From contig SCFE01000015.1 of NCBI GenBank assembly GCA_004352715.1, forward strand, positions 1,231,771-1,295,770: DNA of 64,000 nucleotides, given 5' to 3'. The DNA comes from Hofstenia miamia. Its lineage: Eukaryota > Xenacoelomorpha > Acoela. A program made the translations under genes and the position numbers. The stretch's first letter is position 1. Each line of letters opens with the position of its first letter. Below are positions 23,993-36,289 of the stretch, one piece after another. The notes beneath the pieces were generated by a model. The model saw only the letters and a program-made list of their open reading frames with translations. It did not search any database and had not been told where the DNA came from.

Positions 23993-23999
23993 TCTGAAT

Positions 24000-26900
24000 T
24001 TTTTGTAAGTGTATTGAAATTTGCTCTTATAATATTAATTTAACAATTTGTGTTAATTTAAAAAGCATCTATATTTCTTGTTTTTAAAAGAACTCAAGTT
24101 ATAAGTAATGCCTATTGGAAAAAGCCTAAAATGAAGCAAAAAAAACCTCTCGCCCACTATCCAACAGTTAATGTAACAAATTCTTTAACTAATCAAGGAA
24201 AACAATTCGCCTTTCTAAGCATATCTATCTCGATTGAAACGTATTTGGTAGTTGATATTTTTACAAACTACATTCAAAACTAATTAGGGAAATCATAATA
24301 AAAATGATTTTTCTACAATGTAAAATCAGTGATTTGTCGTACATTGCCGTACATTTCTAATTTGAATCGATCATAATTCAGTAGATAACAAATCTTTATA
24401 TTTGCTTGACACACACTTTAAATGACAGTTTAAATTCAAAGCAAATGCAATTTATTTATTACAAACTTCAGAACGATCATTGAGATTGATTGGAACATTT
24501 TGTTGGCATTACCCATTAAGGACGAGCGTTAAGTAGATGTAATAAATCTAGGTCAGTTTGGTGCTAAGTTTGTTAAGCTTATAACTATGTAATTGTTTTT
24601 AATCCCTGTGCATAAGTCATGTAATTCTAGTTGAGCTGAAGGATGGCACTTGCTTAAGAAATGTCAGTACAACAGTGATATCCAACATGCAAAAGATCAG
24701 TTACCTTCAAATACTTATTTTTGAGCATGCATTCTATTAAAATTGACGATAGTTGTGTCATAGCTATTAGATAGCCGAATATTTATAAAAATAATGGATG
24801 TTTATGGATCAGTTTAGTGTAAAACTAGAAACTCAAGTTTTTGCACATAAAGAAAACGTTATGCAAGAGCAATGTGGCCCAGAAAATCTTTTCAAAATGT
24901 TAATAATTTAAAAGATTAATAAAGACATCTCCTTTGTTTGTCATTTCACTTTATCCAAACCTGCAAGCCCTAAATATCACCTTTGGTTATTAGCCTATGA
25001 GAAATTACCAATTTGGATTAAGCATTTCAACGTTTTTTAACGTGAACAGACGAATATTTTTAAAACTTGGTCCAGTTAATGTTTCAATTCCAATTGTATA
25101 CTGATGCCTTCTGATGGTATACATTATGGCAGATACACTTATCCTCAGTAGAAAAACCATACTTATTTTGCATTACTATCATAATTTCGGTTTTCAAGGG
25201 AATTGCTGTAACAAATAAAGTCTAATGTATCTTGCAACAAATGTTGCTGTTATTAGATTTAAGTAAGACATTCAATATGAATTTTGATATTTTGGAGACA
25301 ACTCCTGTTATTTAATCATTAACTTCTAAGAAAATACACAACTCTAGATAATATAAAATGTTAAAAAAATTACGGTATGTCGAAAAAATCAAATCAAGCT
25401 GAGAAAAAAACTAAAACCTAGCTTCTTGCTTGTCAGTGATATTTCACAGAAACGATGATTTCTAAGCGCAAACGATGAAATGCTTGTCAAGTTGAATGGA
25501 AATTTAGTTTTACTTGAATAACTACCTAAATTTGTATTATGAAAATACATTTAAATTACAATACTAATAAAAGTTAGGTAAAAAATGAAAAAGATATATA
25601 TATAAAATAAAACCTCAAGAAACATTAAAAAAATATGGAAAATATTTTTCCAGACACCACAATCTATAAAAACGATATTGATTAAATCAACACTGAAAAC
25701 TATTAGGACATGGGATTATACACTATCTACAGAATAGCATAATTTACTTGCCCATATTAAAATTAATTTGATAGTGACCTTCCGTACTTAGACTACCCAG
25801 GATTAAAAACGCTTTACATGTAGACAAGTCAATGACATCACACTGAAGTGAAACTTATTTAGACAAAGCAAGTAAGCAATTTTTTAGGCTATGTAGGTTC
25901 TCTTAGCAAAACCTAGACAAGTTTATGTGGGTTCTTTTAGTTTTCCTAAGACCTACAAAACGGTGTGCAGCATAGGGTAATTGTCATAAATTTGGAGGAA
26001 ATTTTAATAAGAGAAATTTTATGTGATAGAAGCGAATTTTGATCGATTACATGTTGCTTTCTAAAAAGGACTAAAGTGATCGGTGTAGAGCGATTCAACA
26101 CGAATTAGATGACATGTAAACTCCGCAAAAGGTCTCCAAATATGATCTATTCTATTGCTGAAAGTAAACAGTTATCGTAATAGAAATTTTTTAAGACCGA
26201 TATGACCAAAACTTTTGCGAGCAGTAAGAGATTACGCAACTTTATACTTTGAAATATCATGAGTATCATTAATTTACTTTTTATACATACATCATTAGCT
26301 TTCAACTTCAGTTTTAGTCTACTCAATATATTTGAATAAAGTGTATGTGTACCAGTGCCAGTGCAATAAATGGCTGAGTCTAAAAAATAATTATATGAAC
26401 GGTGAATAATAATTTAAAGTATATCCCAATGGCAATAGAAGCTCCTAGAATTAACATATAAAAATTTTTAAAATATTTTATTTTAAGCACGATATATTTC
26501 AATTTTTATTTAATTAAAAAATCATTTAGAAATTTCTCAAAAATTGTCTAATTTTACGGCGTTTTTGCCCTAAAGCTAACTTTGATACCAATATTATGCA
26601 TTCGCAATTTTTATGGTGTCTGGAAAGTTTTTTCATTATTTTTATATTTTCTAATGTTACATTTAAATTTATTTATATGCTTCTCTGTAACTAGATCGCC
26701 AATTTTTTTCATTTTTCGTTTTTATGTATAACACGCATATACAACCCTGGATATAGGACTTGAGCATTAGCAACTTTTTCGGACATCCACCACTTTCCAG
26801 GCGGGTGTGATTACTGTCATGCTGAAGAAAATGCTAGCCATTATTTGCTCTTCTGCAGCAGATTTAATAAATTCCATAGCCTCCTAAATATATCTTTGCA

Positions 26901-27270
26901 AAGCTTGACAATTTCTGCGAATTACGAATGTGTTATGAAATACATTATTAAAATAAAAATTCTTGACAATTTTTCTGTAAAATATTAAGTTTAAAACAAT
27001 TATTTACTTCATTCTTCATTATTAACTAAATTCAAAATTGAAGTTCTTATAACTTGAATTATAAAAAATTTAGTTTTGTTATGGTAATTGGATATTTTAC
27101 TGTGATTTTTGCACGAATAAATAAAACTAAGCAAATTTACTGATAATATATGCTTAAAAAGATGGCTACATATTTTTTATATTAACGTAGACAAAGATCA
27201 ATCTGGAAAGGATATGAAACAAAGTATGAAACAATTCACCATGGTTGTTCACAAGCCACAGTTGGAGGTC
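24000..27270. other. 3.3-kb stretch without recognisable genes
   Basis: AT-rich sequence after the helical-protein gene. A possible AATAAA for that gene is near 24296. No splice-bounded exons, transposon ends or RNA genes are apparent to me. Confidence 0.5.
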
Positions 27271-27445
27271 CGAACATCTATCTTATATTTAATGATGACA
27301 TTCGACCTGCTAATGATTCATCTTCTTTAATCAAATGTATGGTTGGTCCGACCAATGAAGAACAAAGTATTTTTAATGAACAAATAAAATATATTGAATA
27401 TTGTGTAGAAACAAATACAATGAAAATTACCAAGAATAAAAACAA

Positions 27446-27448
<3 letters not shown>

Positions 27449-27480
<32 letters not shown>
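27449..27480. repeat. (TA)n microsatellite
   Basis: About sixteen TA units. The Tyr-Ile rich minus-strand frames across it are low-complexity readings, not genes. Confidence 0.9.
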
Positions 27481-27482
<2 letters not shown>

Positions 27483-27849
27483 TTTCTGTTTAAACCATAG
27501 TCCATTGTTTAAATGAAACAACGAATCAGTACTTGAAAATAAGAAAATTCAGAAAGTTTTGATATACATTTTCAAAAGATTATGTTTCTTACACAACATT
27601 ATGATAAATTATTATCATCATCCAACAGACTATTGTATATCATCAAGGATCTCAAAATGTCCAACTATGCCGAGAATGAAATTGATCAAATACTTTCATC
27701 TGTAATCTAAGTAGAAAAAAAATATGGATTGTAAGTATACGATTCAGATAAGACCTCATTGAATAAAATACAACGATTTTTAAACAAATGTTATTCACAA
27801 AGATACAAAATATAATATTAACGAATTGCTAAGATAAGCAGACATCCAT

Positions 27850-28110
27850 TGTAGCATCTGTTCATACCATCTAATCAAATGAAGAAACTCAGAACCAATC
27901 GAAAATCTGAATTACTTAAAGCCAATCACTCCATCTTTAAGAATTGTTTCGTCAATAGACTACTATTTAACAAAGCATTTAACAGCATTTTTCAAAACAA
28001 AGATTCAATCACACAATTTTAACCAAAATCACACGTCAATGATTGTTTATTACTTAATTCAACTGAAATACAAATCATGCCAATTTTGATTAAGACTATT
28101 TAAAAAAACT
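27850..28110 (+). pseudogene. Possible retroelement coding remnant
   Basis: A plus-strand reading free of stops for about 50 codons contains KLRTNRKSELLKANHSIFKN, CFVNRLLFNKAFNSIFQNKD and ends soon after. The Arg/Lys- and Asn-rich composition and the F.NR....N pattern recall the C-terminal ends of LINE ORFs, but nothing diagnostic is present. Confidence 0.25.
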
Positions 28111-28326
28111 TTATTTTTCTTTTCTTTTGTAAACCCTTTCTATTTATATATTTATTATGGGCAAAACTTGTATTTAGTTTTGTCTTTAAAATTTTCTTTT
28201 GTGTTCTCTTTTCTCTTGAATTGATCTAGCTTCATTTATTGGCTGTTTATAAGAGTTGGACATGACTAATCTCATATGAAAATCTTTACCATTTTAAAAT
28301 TTTAGTACCACTAAGTGTTTTCGAAA

Positions 28327-28530
28327 CCTCCGCCAATGAGGTTATGTTTTTGGTAGCGTTGGTTTGTTTGTCTGTTAGCAACTTTACGGAAAAATTAATA
28401 GATTGATTGACCTCAAATTTTCACCAGAGGTGCGTCTCCGCCCAAGGAGAAATCCATTAAATTTTGGTGCTGATCGGGGGGACAAGCTGCGTGACGGAGG
28501 TCTGCGCTCTCTTCGAGTGCTTTTCTAGTT
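28327..28530 (+). mobile_element. CCTCCGCC-ended invertebrate repeat, copy 1
   Basis: Starts CCTCCGCCAATGAGGTTATG, continues TTTTTGGTAGCG, a (GTTT/GTCT)n-like stretch, ACGGAAAA, a GTCTCCGCCCAAGGAG block and TTTTGGTGCTGAT, and ends GACGGAGGTCTGCGCTCT...GAGTGCTTTTCTAGTT. The start (CCTCCGCC) and the inner right block (G(A/G)CGGAGG) are inverted repeats, suggesting a small non-autonomous DNA element. A second copy lies at 58598-58806 in the same orientation. Very similar sequences are widespread in aquatic invertebrates; I state this from general familiarity, not from a search. Confidence 0.75.
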
Positions 28531-28804
28531 TAAATTATGGAATTCTACAGTTTTAGAATTGAACTTTTCGAATTGACCACTTTTGGTTGAATGAATCTAT
28601 ATAGGAAGTAAATATGTTTACTCATTTAACAACAACAACAACAACATATATTTAAGTTCTCATGTACATATACATGTATTAAGTTTACAAACTTATTAAG
28701 AACATAAATAATGCAACTTTCTTCATATGAGCTTAGTTATGTCAGTAAATGTTTGTTTCTTGGTTACGTTTGCAAATTATATATAATTTAAAAAATATTT
28801 TTAC

Positions 28805-30046
28805 TTATTGTTCTTGAGTTGCACTTCTTATTCTATAATTAGTCAGATAATTGATATTTTGTTNNNNNNNNNNNNNNNNNNNNNNNNNNNNNNNNNNNNN
28901 NNNNNNNNNNNNNNNNNNNNNNNNNNNNNNNNNNNNNNNNNNNNNNNNNNNNNNNNNNNNNNNNNNNNNNNNNNNNNNNNNNNNNNNNNNNNNNNNNNNN
29001 NNNNNNNNNNNNNNNNNNNNNNNNNNNNNNNNNNNNNNNNNNNNNNNNNNNNNNNNNNNNNNNNNNNNNNNNNNNNNNNNNNNNNNNNNNNNNNNNNNNN
29101 NNNNNNNNNNNNNNNNNNNNNNNCTGTAATCCAGTTTGTTCCATAGTGATATTGAATAATTTAGGAATCCGTTCTTCATTACTTTTCTATTATACTTAGT
29201 TTTACCAAATGTAATTGTTCTTTGATTTAAATGATTAGAAATGTTCGATTTTCTTTTCCAAAATATCGATAAACATCTAATATTTTGAAGAGCTTCTAAT
29301 GATCTTAGATGATATTTACACATTATTTCTTTTTTATTTTTGTTGCTAATTATGTTTATTCCCCATTTAAATACTTTCTCTAATTTCGATTTTGCCTTTT
29401 TATTTAAGTTCGTTAATAAACAAGATGAGTACAAGAAATGGGATAAAACAAGTGATCGAAAGAGTATTACCTTCCATTCTATTGGTATAAACTTTCCAAT
29501 TTTTTGAATTGATCTTATACCATACGCCATTTTCTTTATGATGTTGTTTGCCTCGTCTTCAAAATTCAATTTATTATCAATTACTACTCCCAAATATTTC
29601 ATTTTTGGTGATTCCTGAATGATGTTGTTACATATCTTAATACTTTCTAATGCTGATTCATTTCTTCTATTCTTAATTACCGTAAATATAGTTTTTTCAA
29701 TATTTAGTTTTAGCAAATTATTATTAAAGAATGATTGCAATTTCTCAACATTTTCCTGTAAATTTAAAATATCATTACAATAAATAAGAGTATCATCTGC
29801 AAATTGTACATGATTACTATTAATGTGCTGATCCATATCATTTACATATAACTTAAATAGTAATGGACCCAGTACTGATCCTTGTGGTACTCCATGGCTT
29901 ATTTCTAATGAATTTGATATTTCTTCGTTTAGTTTCACATACTGATATCTATTACTTAAATAACTATTTAATAATTCTATTAATGAATCACTAAAATTAT
30001 AAATCTGCTTTAACTTTTCCAATAAAATAAAATTTACTAAATTCAA
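28805..30046 (-). pseudogene. 5'-truncated LINE reverse transcriptase (CR1/L2/Jockey-like), with N gap
   Basis: A minus-strand frame of 413 codons, of which about 87 fall in the N gap 28864-29123. From its start: ILLEKLKQIYNF (helix before the palm), HGVPQGSVLGPLLFKLYVND (RT motif with PQG and LGP), VQFADDTLIY (catalytic F-A-D-D, both Asp present), NIEKTIFTVI (conserved Lys), MKYLGVVIDNKLNF (YLG thumb motif), and late ISLWNKLDY, the C-terminal W-N-x-L motif of these LINEs. The endonuclease and first RT motifs are missing at the 5' side (near 30046), as usual for 5'-truncated LINE insertions. The known part has no internal stops, so the insertion is fairly young. Confidence 0.85.
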
Positions 30047-30049
30047 TGT

Positions 30050-31515
30050 GATTTATAGTTGAAATTGGTAAATTTAGAAATTGTAGTTCGTGTCTTGGTA
30101 CCTTTCTTGAAATCTAAGTCTCTATTGATTTATTGTTCACCTTATTTTCTTAATCATCTTCAACTGTAACGTACTTCATTTAAAACTAAAACTTGTGCAT
30201 TGCAATGTGGTGAAAATTAGATGTTGGAGAAGATTTGCTGAGTTATAGAAAAGTTGGAAATAGTTTTATTGAAAATAATATTATTAGGAGAGTTTTAGTG
30301 TTCGTTTAAGCATGAACAGTATAGTATATTAATTAATATAAGGCATGGATGCATCGTGACTTGAGCATTACAGGCAATCCCAGCCCATTTCTAGACTAGA
30401 TATTGGTATAAAAATATTTATGGGGTTCAGTAAAAGGAACTACTAAAATGAAATTTTGACTTTCAGTTGCAAGAAATTACAAAAACTTTACTAACACATT
30501 CTATGTTTACAATGCCTTGATTTGCTTAGGCCAATCTTAAACTGGATTAATCTCTAGTTCCATGGATTCGAATTTCTAGGGATTGGGGATATGCAACAAA
30601 CTTGCGCTTTCGGAAAGAGAACTCAAACTTTGACTAAGTAGCGTGTGGATCTCGCAAGGACTTCCTCAAAGACGAACTTGATGGAACAGATTACAACGGC
30701 ACGGCGTTCTTCCTCATCAAATACGCCAGCAATTGCCAAAATGATCCAATCGGATAGAAAAAGTCACATGATTGCAGTGACATCCTGTGGTGACCATCTA
30801 TGAAAAGAAGAATGTTAATGGTGATGCTTAACCAAATGTTTTGTGACTCAAGTAAACCAGTGGAATGGATAAATTATTCGCCAGTCCTTATGCACATAAG
30901 TTGGTACATGATTGCCTATTGCACAAAGACTAAATTTATAAATATTACCCACTCTAATCACATAACTAGAACCTCAACTATCTTGGGTTATTCAATGTGT
31001 TTAAGAATCTCATAATAAAAATTTCCCTAGTGCCAATGATTTCATTTCGGAGGGCTAAGTATGATTTCTTGATTTTTTCTTATTTTTTCTAATGAACCAA
31101 GTACATTTCTATCAAACATAGCTTACGCTATGTCCTCAAAAATATAATTTTAGTTAATACCCTAGTCAGACATCATATTAACAAACCTTTTGTGACAATA
31201 ATTATTTCTGACCTGGAAGCAAAGTCATTGAAAACAATAAACATATTCAAAACATGATATCATCTTGTTGAAGAAATATTAACCTAAAATTCTCGTTGCG
31301 TAGATGCATGCGTTTTTAGCAGTTTTTGCGTTTTCAGAGTGCATTCTATATTATTAACTAAGAAAATGCATCATTAATAACGTTAAGTGCAAATAATTTT
31401 TCATTTTAAAAGTCAATTGAAATACTTGAAATGCTTTGAGACAGAAACTCTGATTGTTGCTAGACAATTAAATCCACGAATGTTCTCTGAGCAATAAGCC
31501 ATTCGTTGAAAATGG
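30050..31515. other. Stretch with a small GC-richer patch, no clear gene
   Basis: Mostly AT-rich. The segment 30620-30800 is less AT-rich and one frame reads DFLKDELDGTDYNGTAFFLI with Cys shortly after, ending at a stop near 30750. It could be a decayed exon or pseudogene fragment. No splice-site pair in phase was found. Confidence 0.35.
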
Positions 31516-31518
31516 GTT

Positions 31519-32612
31519 TGCTGGACGAACCTTGTTCACTTGAGCCTTAGTAAGTCCTCATAGGAAAAAATCTCAACAAGTAATGTCCGGGGACCTTACT
31601 GGTCAAGGCATGCTGGGTGATCTCCGCCCAATCCACTTGCCTTCGAAATTTGAATCCAGCCATTGCCTAACATTACCACCTCTACGAAGAGGAGCTCTAT
31701 CATGAATAAGAATTAGATTAGGGTACTGATTTTGAGCAAAAGGGTAGAATGGGTGTTGCAGCATATGCAAATATCAATTTTTATTGATGTTTTCTCAAAA
31801 GAAAAATTGACCAATTATTTCTTTGATTCCAATTGTGCCCAAACAGTTTTTCTTTCAAAATGCAATGATGATTCACTGAACCAATGTGGATTCACCTCAA
31901 TCCTGTAACGCCCATTATGCCTGTGGACATTACCATGTAACAAAAAATGATGCTCAACTGATTTTCGGCATATTCAAGGCGACATAATTTGTCATCATCA
32001 AACAGTAATTGATTTGTTTGCATCTTGTATGATGCCATTTCTCTTCTTTTAAGATCTGCTGCACTGACATATGGCTAATCCGTAACTTTGTTGCAGCTGA
32101 TCGTAAAGAAGATATTGGATTTGCTGAATAGTGCCTCAGAACAACATCAACATTGACCGAATTAGTAGTGGATTTTGAACGATTTCGCTTGACATCTTGC
32201 ACAGTACCAGTAGCCATGAACCTGCAATGCCAAGCTTTGATTGATACTGATAAAGGTAGCTTAAAGGTCTTTCCATATTCTGCATGAAATTTTTTGTGTG
32301 GTAATTACACTCCTGCTGCTGTCATACCAGCATGTACATTTTGCTCTCTGTTGATTTGTGAAATTCATTCTAAAATAATGATACAATTTAAGCCATGCTA
32401 AGAAATTATTATTAAAACTAATCCATCGCAATGACAAAATAACTAACCAATCACTCGTAACAGCTATTTTTAATATGAACTTATATGTAAGTAAAAAGGA
32501 ATGTGACAATTACTATAGCAACTGCGAGCAAGTTCCGTACAATATATAAGTACATGCAGTATATAAACGATTTCTTAAGGTGCACTGAGTGAACCTTTGG
32601 AAAATATATTTT
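31519..32612. repeat. Second copy of the 17696-18789 block, ends at a single N
   Basis: Matches 17696-18789 as far as I could compare. It begins in mid-transposase without inverted repeat or target duplication and stops exactly before a single N (32613), followed by (TA)n. This looks more like an assembly join at a repeat than a biological duplication, although a recent segmental duplication is possible. Confidence 0.85.
31954..32217 (-). pseudogene. Repeated copy of the degraded IS630/mariner-like DNA-binding domain
   Basis: Same 87-codon helix-turn-helix fragment as at 18131-18394, without change. The catalytic part upstream (31519-31954) carries the same disruptions. See that entry for the motif reading. 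Confidence 0.75.
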
Positions 32613-33225
32613 NTATATATATATATTATATATATGACATAAAGCATCAAATTTTTTAGTTCCACTAAACATCAAGAAATAAATTTTATTTTTTAGTTCA
32701 AATATGTGTCAACTGTTATCATTAATCTTTCTTTCACAGACTTCAGATATATACACAAAATGTTGTCATCTACATTCAATATCAATTGTTTTATGTAAAG
32801 TACCAGTACTATTATATTTCACACCTCAGTTTCATAAATGGTTCTTTAAATTCAAGTACAATAGAAAAAGCAACAACTTTCTTAACAAGATTATTATTCA
32901 CGATACATTCAAATGTTCTAAATGGATGGGGGGCCGTATGTACAATTGTTTATGTGCAAATTATAAAGTAGTAAACATATCTATTAAATACTAAATTGAA
33001 TATTTGAAAGGAGGGGAGTGGAGCCGTAAGTTGCCATCTTGCCTCCCAAATGTACTGTAACTTCATTGTACATGTACATGTACAGAATATATTAATGTGA
33101 TTTTTTAGATCACTGTAATACTCATCGAAAGCTACATTCCTTGGTTTCATTGGTTTAAATTGTTACAAATACTGAGGACGTATTCAAAATTTTGTATGGT
33201 GTTCGTTTTTTATACAGAGTGAATG

Positions 33226-33232
33226 TTTATTA
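33226..33232 (-). terminator. Possible poly(A) signal of the ErbB-like gene
   Basis: On the minus strand this is the first AATAAA after the stop at 33647, about 415 bases downstream. It is a weak call, since AATAAA arises easily in such AT-rich DNA. Confidence 0.25.
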
Positions 33233-33646
33233 TATTCTGAACTAATAATAGTGTAATAAAAAACTTTATGCCAGTTATTATGATTGCATATATAAATATT
33301 TATCTTGAAGCTATCACAACAAAGATATATAAAATTCCATATAAAAATAAGTGTCAATGAATATGTAAACTTAGAAATTAATTAAAATGAAAATTAACAG
33401 AAATGTGCGATTTCTGAAGATGATTGTGTTTGCAGAAATGTTAAAACGGTTTTGACAGGAACGTTTAAGCAGCATTATACTTTGACTTAGAAAACCTTGT
33501 CATCATTTTGGAGGTCATTGACATTCCTGTCATTATTTACAAATAACATACTGAAGCATTTTTTTCGTTCGAGAAAAATTATAAAACAATGTAATATTTA
33601 AGTATTATCCTACATTATGTTTAAATAATTTCTAAATTCTGTACAA

Positions 33647-33845
33647 TTAAACTGATATTAAATTCTCTCCTGGTCTAAGAATGATCCGGTTCTCATTGTG
33701 GGCGTATTCAACGCGATTGTGTTCAGAGAGTTGGTTGTTGGAAACCTTAGATTTCCTCTTCCAATAGTATCTGCAAAACTGGCTCACCAGTAACCACACA
33801 ACTAACATAGCAATTGTAACCAAGAATACGACTATTGATGTTGAA
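33647..33845 (-). CDS. Transmembrane and short cytoplasmic tail exon (last exon) of an ErbB-like receptor without kinase
   Basis: Minus-strand exon of 199 bases including the stop. The acceptor is AATTGTGTTTAG, and the exon starts with the third base of a codon (phase 2). It encodes a single membrane span (STSIVVFLVTIAMLVVWLLV), then CRYYWKRKSK as a stop-transfer sequence, and a tail of about 40 residues with one Tyr (RVEYAHNEN) after the CRYY pair, ending in ILRPGENLISV. The C-terminal Ile-Ser-Val could fit a class II PDZ ligand. The stop comes where an ErbB receptor would enter its kinase. No kinase motifs (HRD, DFG) were seen downstream on this strand. The phase matches the donor of the Cys-rich exon at 38909. 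One alternative is a strong internal donor (TTACTG|GTGAGC) inside the membrane span, which could lead to another, unseen 3' exon. Confidence 0.55.
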
Positions 33846-34019
33846 CTAAACACAATTATTATGTAAAATTTAGCATAAAATATTTAATATTTTACATATG
33901 GCCTATATCTAAGTACATATTGCTGTAAACTTTATGTGCTAAAACCCATAGTGGCTTAGGTGGTAAAAATTATGTTCACTTCAATTCTATGAAATAATCG
34001 AAAGCAATATACAATTACG

Positions 34020-35250
34020 CATAATGTAATCTATCAATAAAAAATGTTGAAATATTTTAAACCTATTGCTTTCCTTTAATTTTTTTTGCTATTAAATTTT
34101 CAAACAAATATTGTAAAAAACGGAGAGGCCTCGGAAAACACATTCATTGCAATCCGTGTTTTCTCTGAATTTGTAGAATGGAAAATTTTTGGAAAGCGAA
34201 ATTTTAAAAATCCATTGTTATCATAAAAATTCTCATAAATTAATGATAATTGTTGCGTACTTTTGACATTAACCATTACAAAAAATAAACACTGTATACT
34301 TGAAAATAAAAAATATATAGGCCTCGTCACTTCCCATTCAAACCAAAATAACTTCGTGGTTTTCCTTTTTTTTGAGTCCATTAACATTTTCTCCGAGCTA
34401 TAAGATATTTTATTTCAAAATACGTTTTTGTATATTGTAATATTATTCGCATTGAATTTAATCCTAAAAACATTTCAATGTTTATTAAGAATAACTTTGC
34501 AAAATTAACGTGCACTAAGGTTAGACAAGGCCGGGAAACTAGTCAAACTCTTCACACTAGACTCGACTTGCTCTTTTGGGTTCATATAAGAAATTATGTT
34601 CTCAAAAATATTTGATATGTCTAATAAAAATTGATAAACTAAAGCTAACAAAATGAATTTAATAAAATGCTTGAATATAATATAATAGTTCAAAAACCAA
34701 TACCCCCAGATTGGCCTTTGATCATTTATGAAATTAGCTTGCACTACTCTTAATATTACGAAATGTTTGATGAAGCAGGCTAGGATCTGAAAAAAATCTA
34801 TTTTATGGAGTGTAAACAAATGTTCAAGTCTGCTTAGATGATTCTTAATAGAGATTCTGATTGAAAACGACAGCATGTCACCAAACATATATATATATAT
34901 GTGTGTGTGTGTGTGTTTTCACACATAAATAGCTAGTAGACAGTGGCCGAAATTTACATGCTTTGCTATGCATTAGTTGTCATGTGACAAAACAGTAATA
35001 TGTAACACACCGTTCAATGTAGTGTTAAAACATATGCATGTAATTAGTAATTACTGTAATGTCAAAGTTATAGAATGGCCCGTTTTGCCCCTGAATTATG
35101 CATATGCTATTGAATACCGAACGAATGTAATGTCCTGCAATAGTTGGCCGAATCAAGAAATTGGGTGCCGAAAATTCAAACAATCTGACGTAATTTTTAC
35201 GCTACAGCGCATGCAAATCAACGCAAATGCTATAGAATTTCTAAACCATT
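34020..35250. other. Intronic or intergenic stretch, no exon recognised
   Basis: Lies between the transmembrane exon and the Cys-rich exon on the minus strand, so it is intron if that gene model is right. Open frames (34100-34387, 34505-34888, 34977-35252) have no domain or splice support. A (TA)n(TG)n microsatellite is at 34889-34917. Confidence 0.45.
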
Positions 35251-35255
35251 AGTGA

Positions 35256-35543
35256 AAATTAAATGTGCATTAGTATCGTATGCTCTTGTAAACCTCAATA
35301 TCCGTATTTTAATTTCAGTCTGTATGTATCTTTAAAAATCCAAACTGAGTCTAAGTTGCTAGTAGAGAAAGTCGCACTTGTAAATGTANNNNNNNNNNNN
35401 NNNNNNNNNAAAATTAAATGTGCATTAGTATCGTATGCTCTTGTAAACCTCAATATCCGTATTTTAATTTCAGTCTGTATGTATCTTTAAAAATCCAAAC
35501 TGAGTCTAAGTTGCTAGTAGAGAAAGTCGCACTTGTAAATGTA
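35256..35543. repeat. Identical 134-bp blocks on both sides of a 21-N gap
   Basis: From AAAATTAAATGTGCATTAGT the sequence 35256-35388 recurs at 35410-35543, with N at 35389-35409. Identity plus adjacency to the gap indicate overlapping contig ends that were not merged. Confidence 0.85.
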
Positions 35544-35861
35544 AATTCCCCTCATTTCTATTTCTGCGTGCGTCCCATTCACACCCAATAACACACATCC
35601 GTACTCGAGGTTGTAAAATAATCATAATTCGCCTCCGTTTTTCACCAGCAATACAAATATTCAATATAGTTCAACGTTTTGGGAAAAATCTATATTATGC
35701 AAAAATTTATATACAACACTTATCCTGAAAACCACCGATAATTTAAAAAATGTTTATTCATTAGCGTTGATGTATAAAAGTTTCAACAGAACAGATAAAT
35801 CAAAAATATATACCCGCCAATCACCCGCATTTTTATATTTTTATCAATTTGCACCATCAGG

Positions 35862-36281
35862 CAGAGATGAGCATGTGCCCAAAATCTAAGCCCAGCTCCT
35901 ACTTGGGAAACCTTAAGCCCAGCCACAGTTCATTTAAATTCAGTCCATTCTTACCATTGCTAAATTTTTTTTAATTTTTCTATTTACAAGACCACTTTGT
36001 TAGAAACTTATAATAATTTTAATTGAACCTAAATTGAGTCTTAAAAGTGCATGATACTAACATAAAATATCAAAATGATAACTATGTTTTTACCACATTG
36101 TTTATAAATTATATAGCATTTACTGCGTTTGGTTGATTTGCGTCCAAAAATTATATTTTTAAACTTCGGTCAATTATTTCTTTGCTTATTTATTCAATTT
36201 TTAGGCCCAAACCTGGTCAATTTCTAGCCAAAGCCCGGGACTGCCTTACCCTACCTTGATTTGCTGCCATTTCCCACTCTA
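35862..36281. mobile_element. Putative hAT-like element with AAGCCCAGC/GCCCGGG words
   Basis: The left end reads CAGAGATGAGCATGTGCCC, followed by AAGCCCAGCTCC and AAGCCCAGCC. The right end reads AGGCCCAAACCTGG, AAAGCCCGGGACTGCC and then GCTGCCATTTCCCACTCTA, which on the reverse strand starts TAGAGTGGGAAATGGCAGC. The CAGAGxTGxGCA-like start is typical of hAT termini. The flanking 8-mers do not match, so the element is old or the borders are slightly off. Confidence 0.45.
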
Positions 36282-36289
36282 ATATTTAT

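Noticed and set aside
33647-33845. Transmembrane exon as a stand-alone small membrane protein starting at 33853
   Set aside because: No ATG is present at that start; a good acceptor at the exon edge and matching phase with the Cys-rich exon favour an internal or last exon.
34505-34888. 127-codon minus-strand frame
   Set aside because: No motifs or splice sites in phase, and AT-rich codon use typical of non-coding sequence here.
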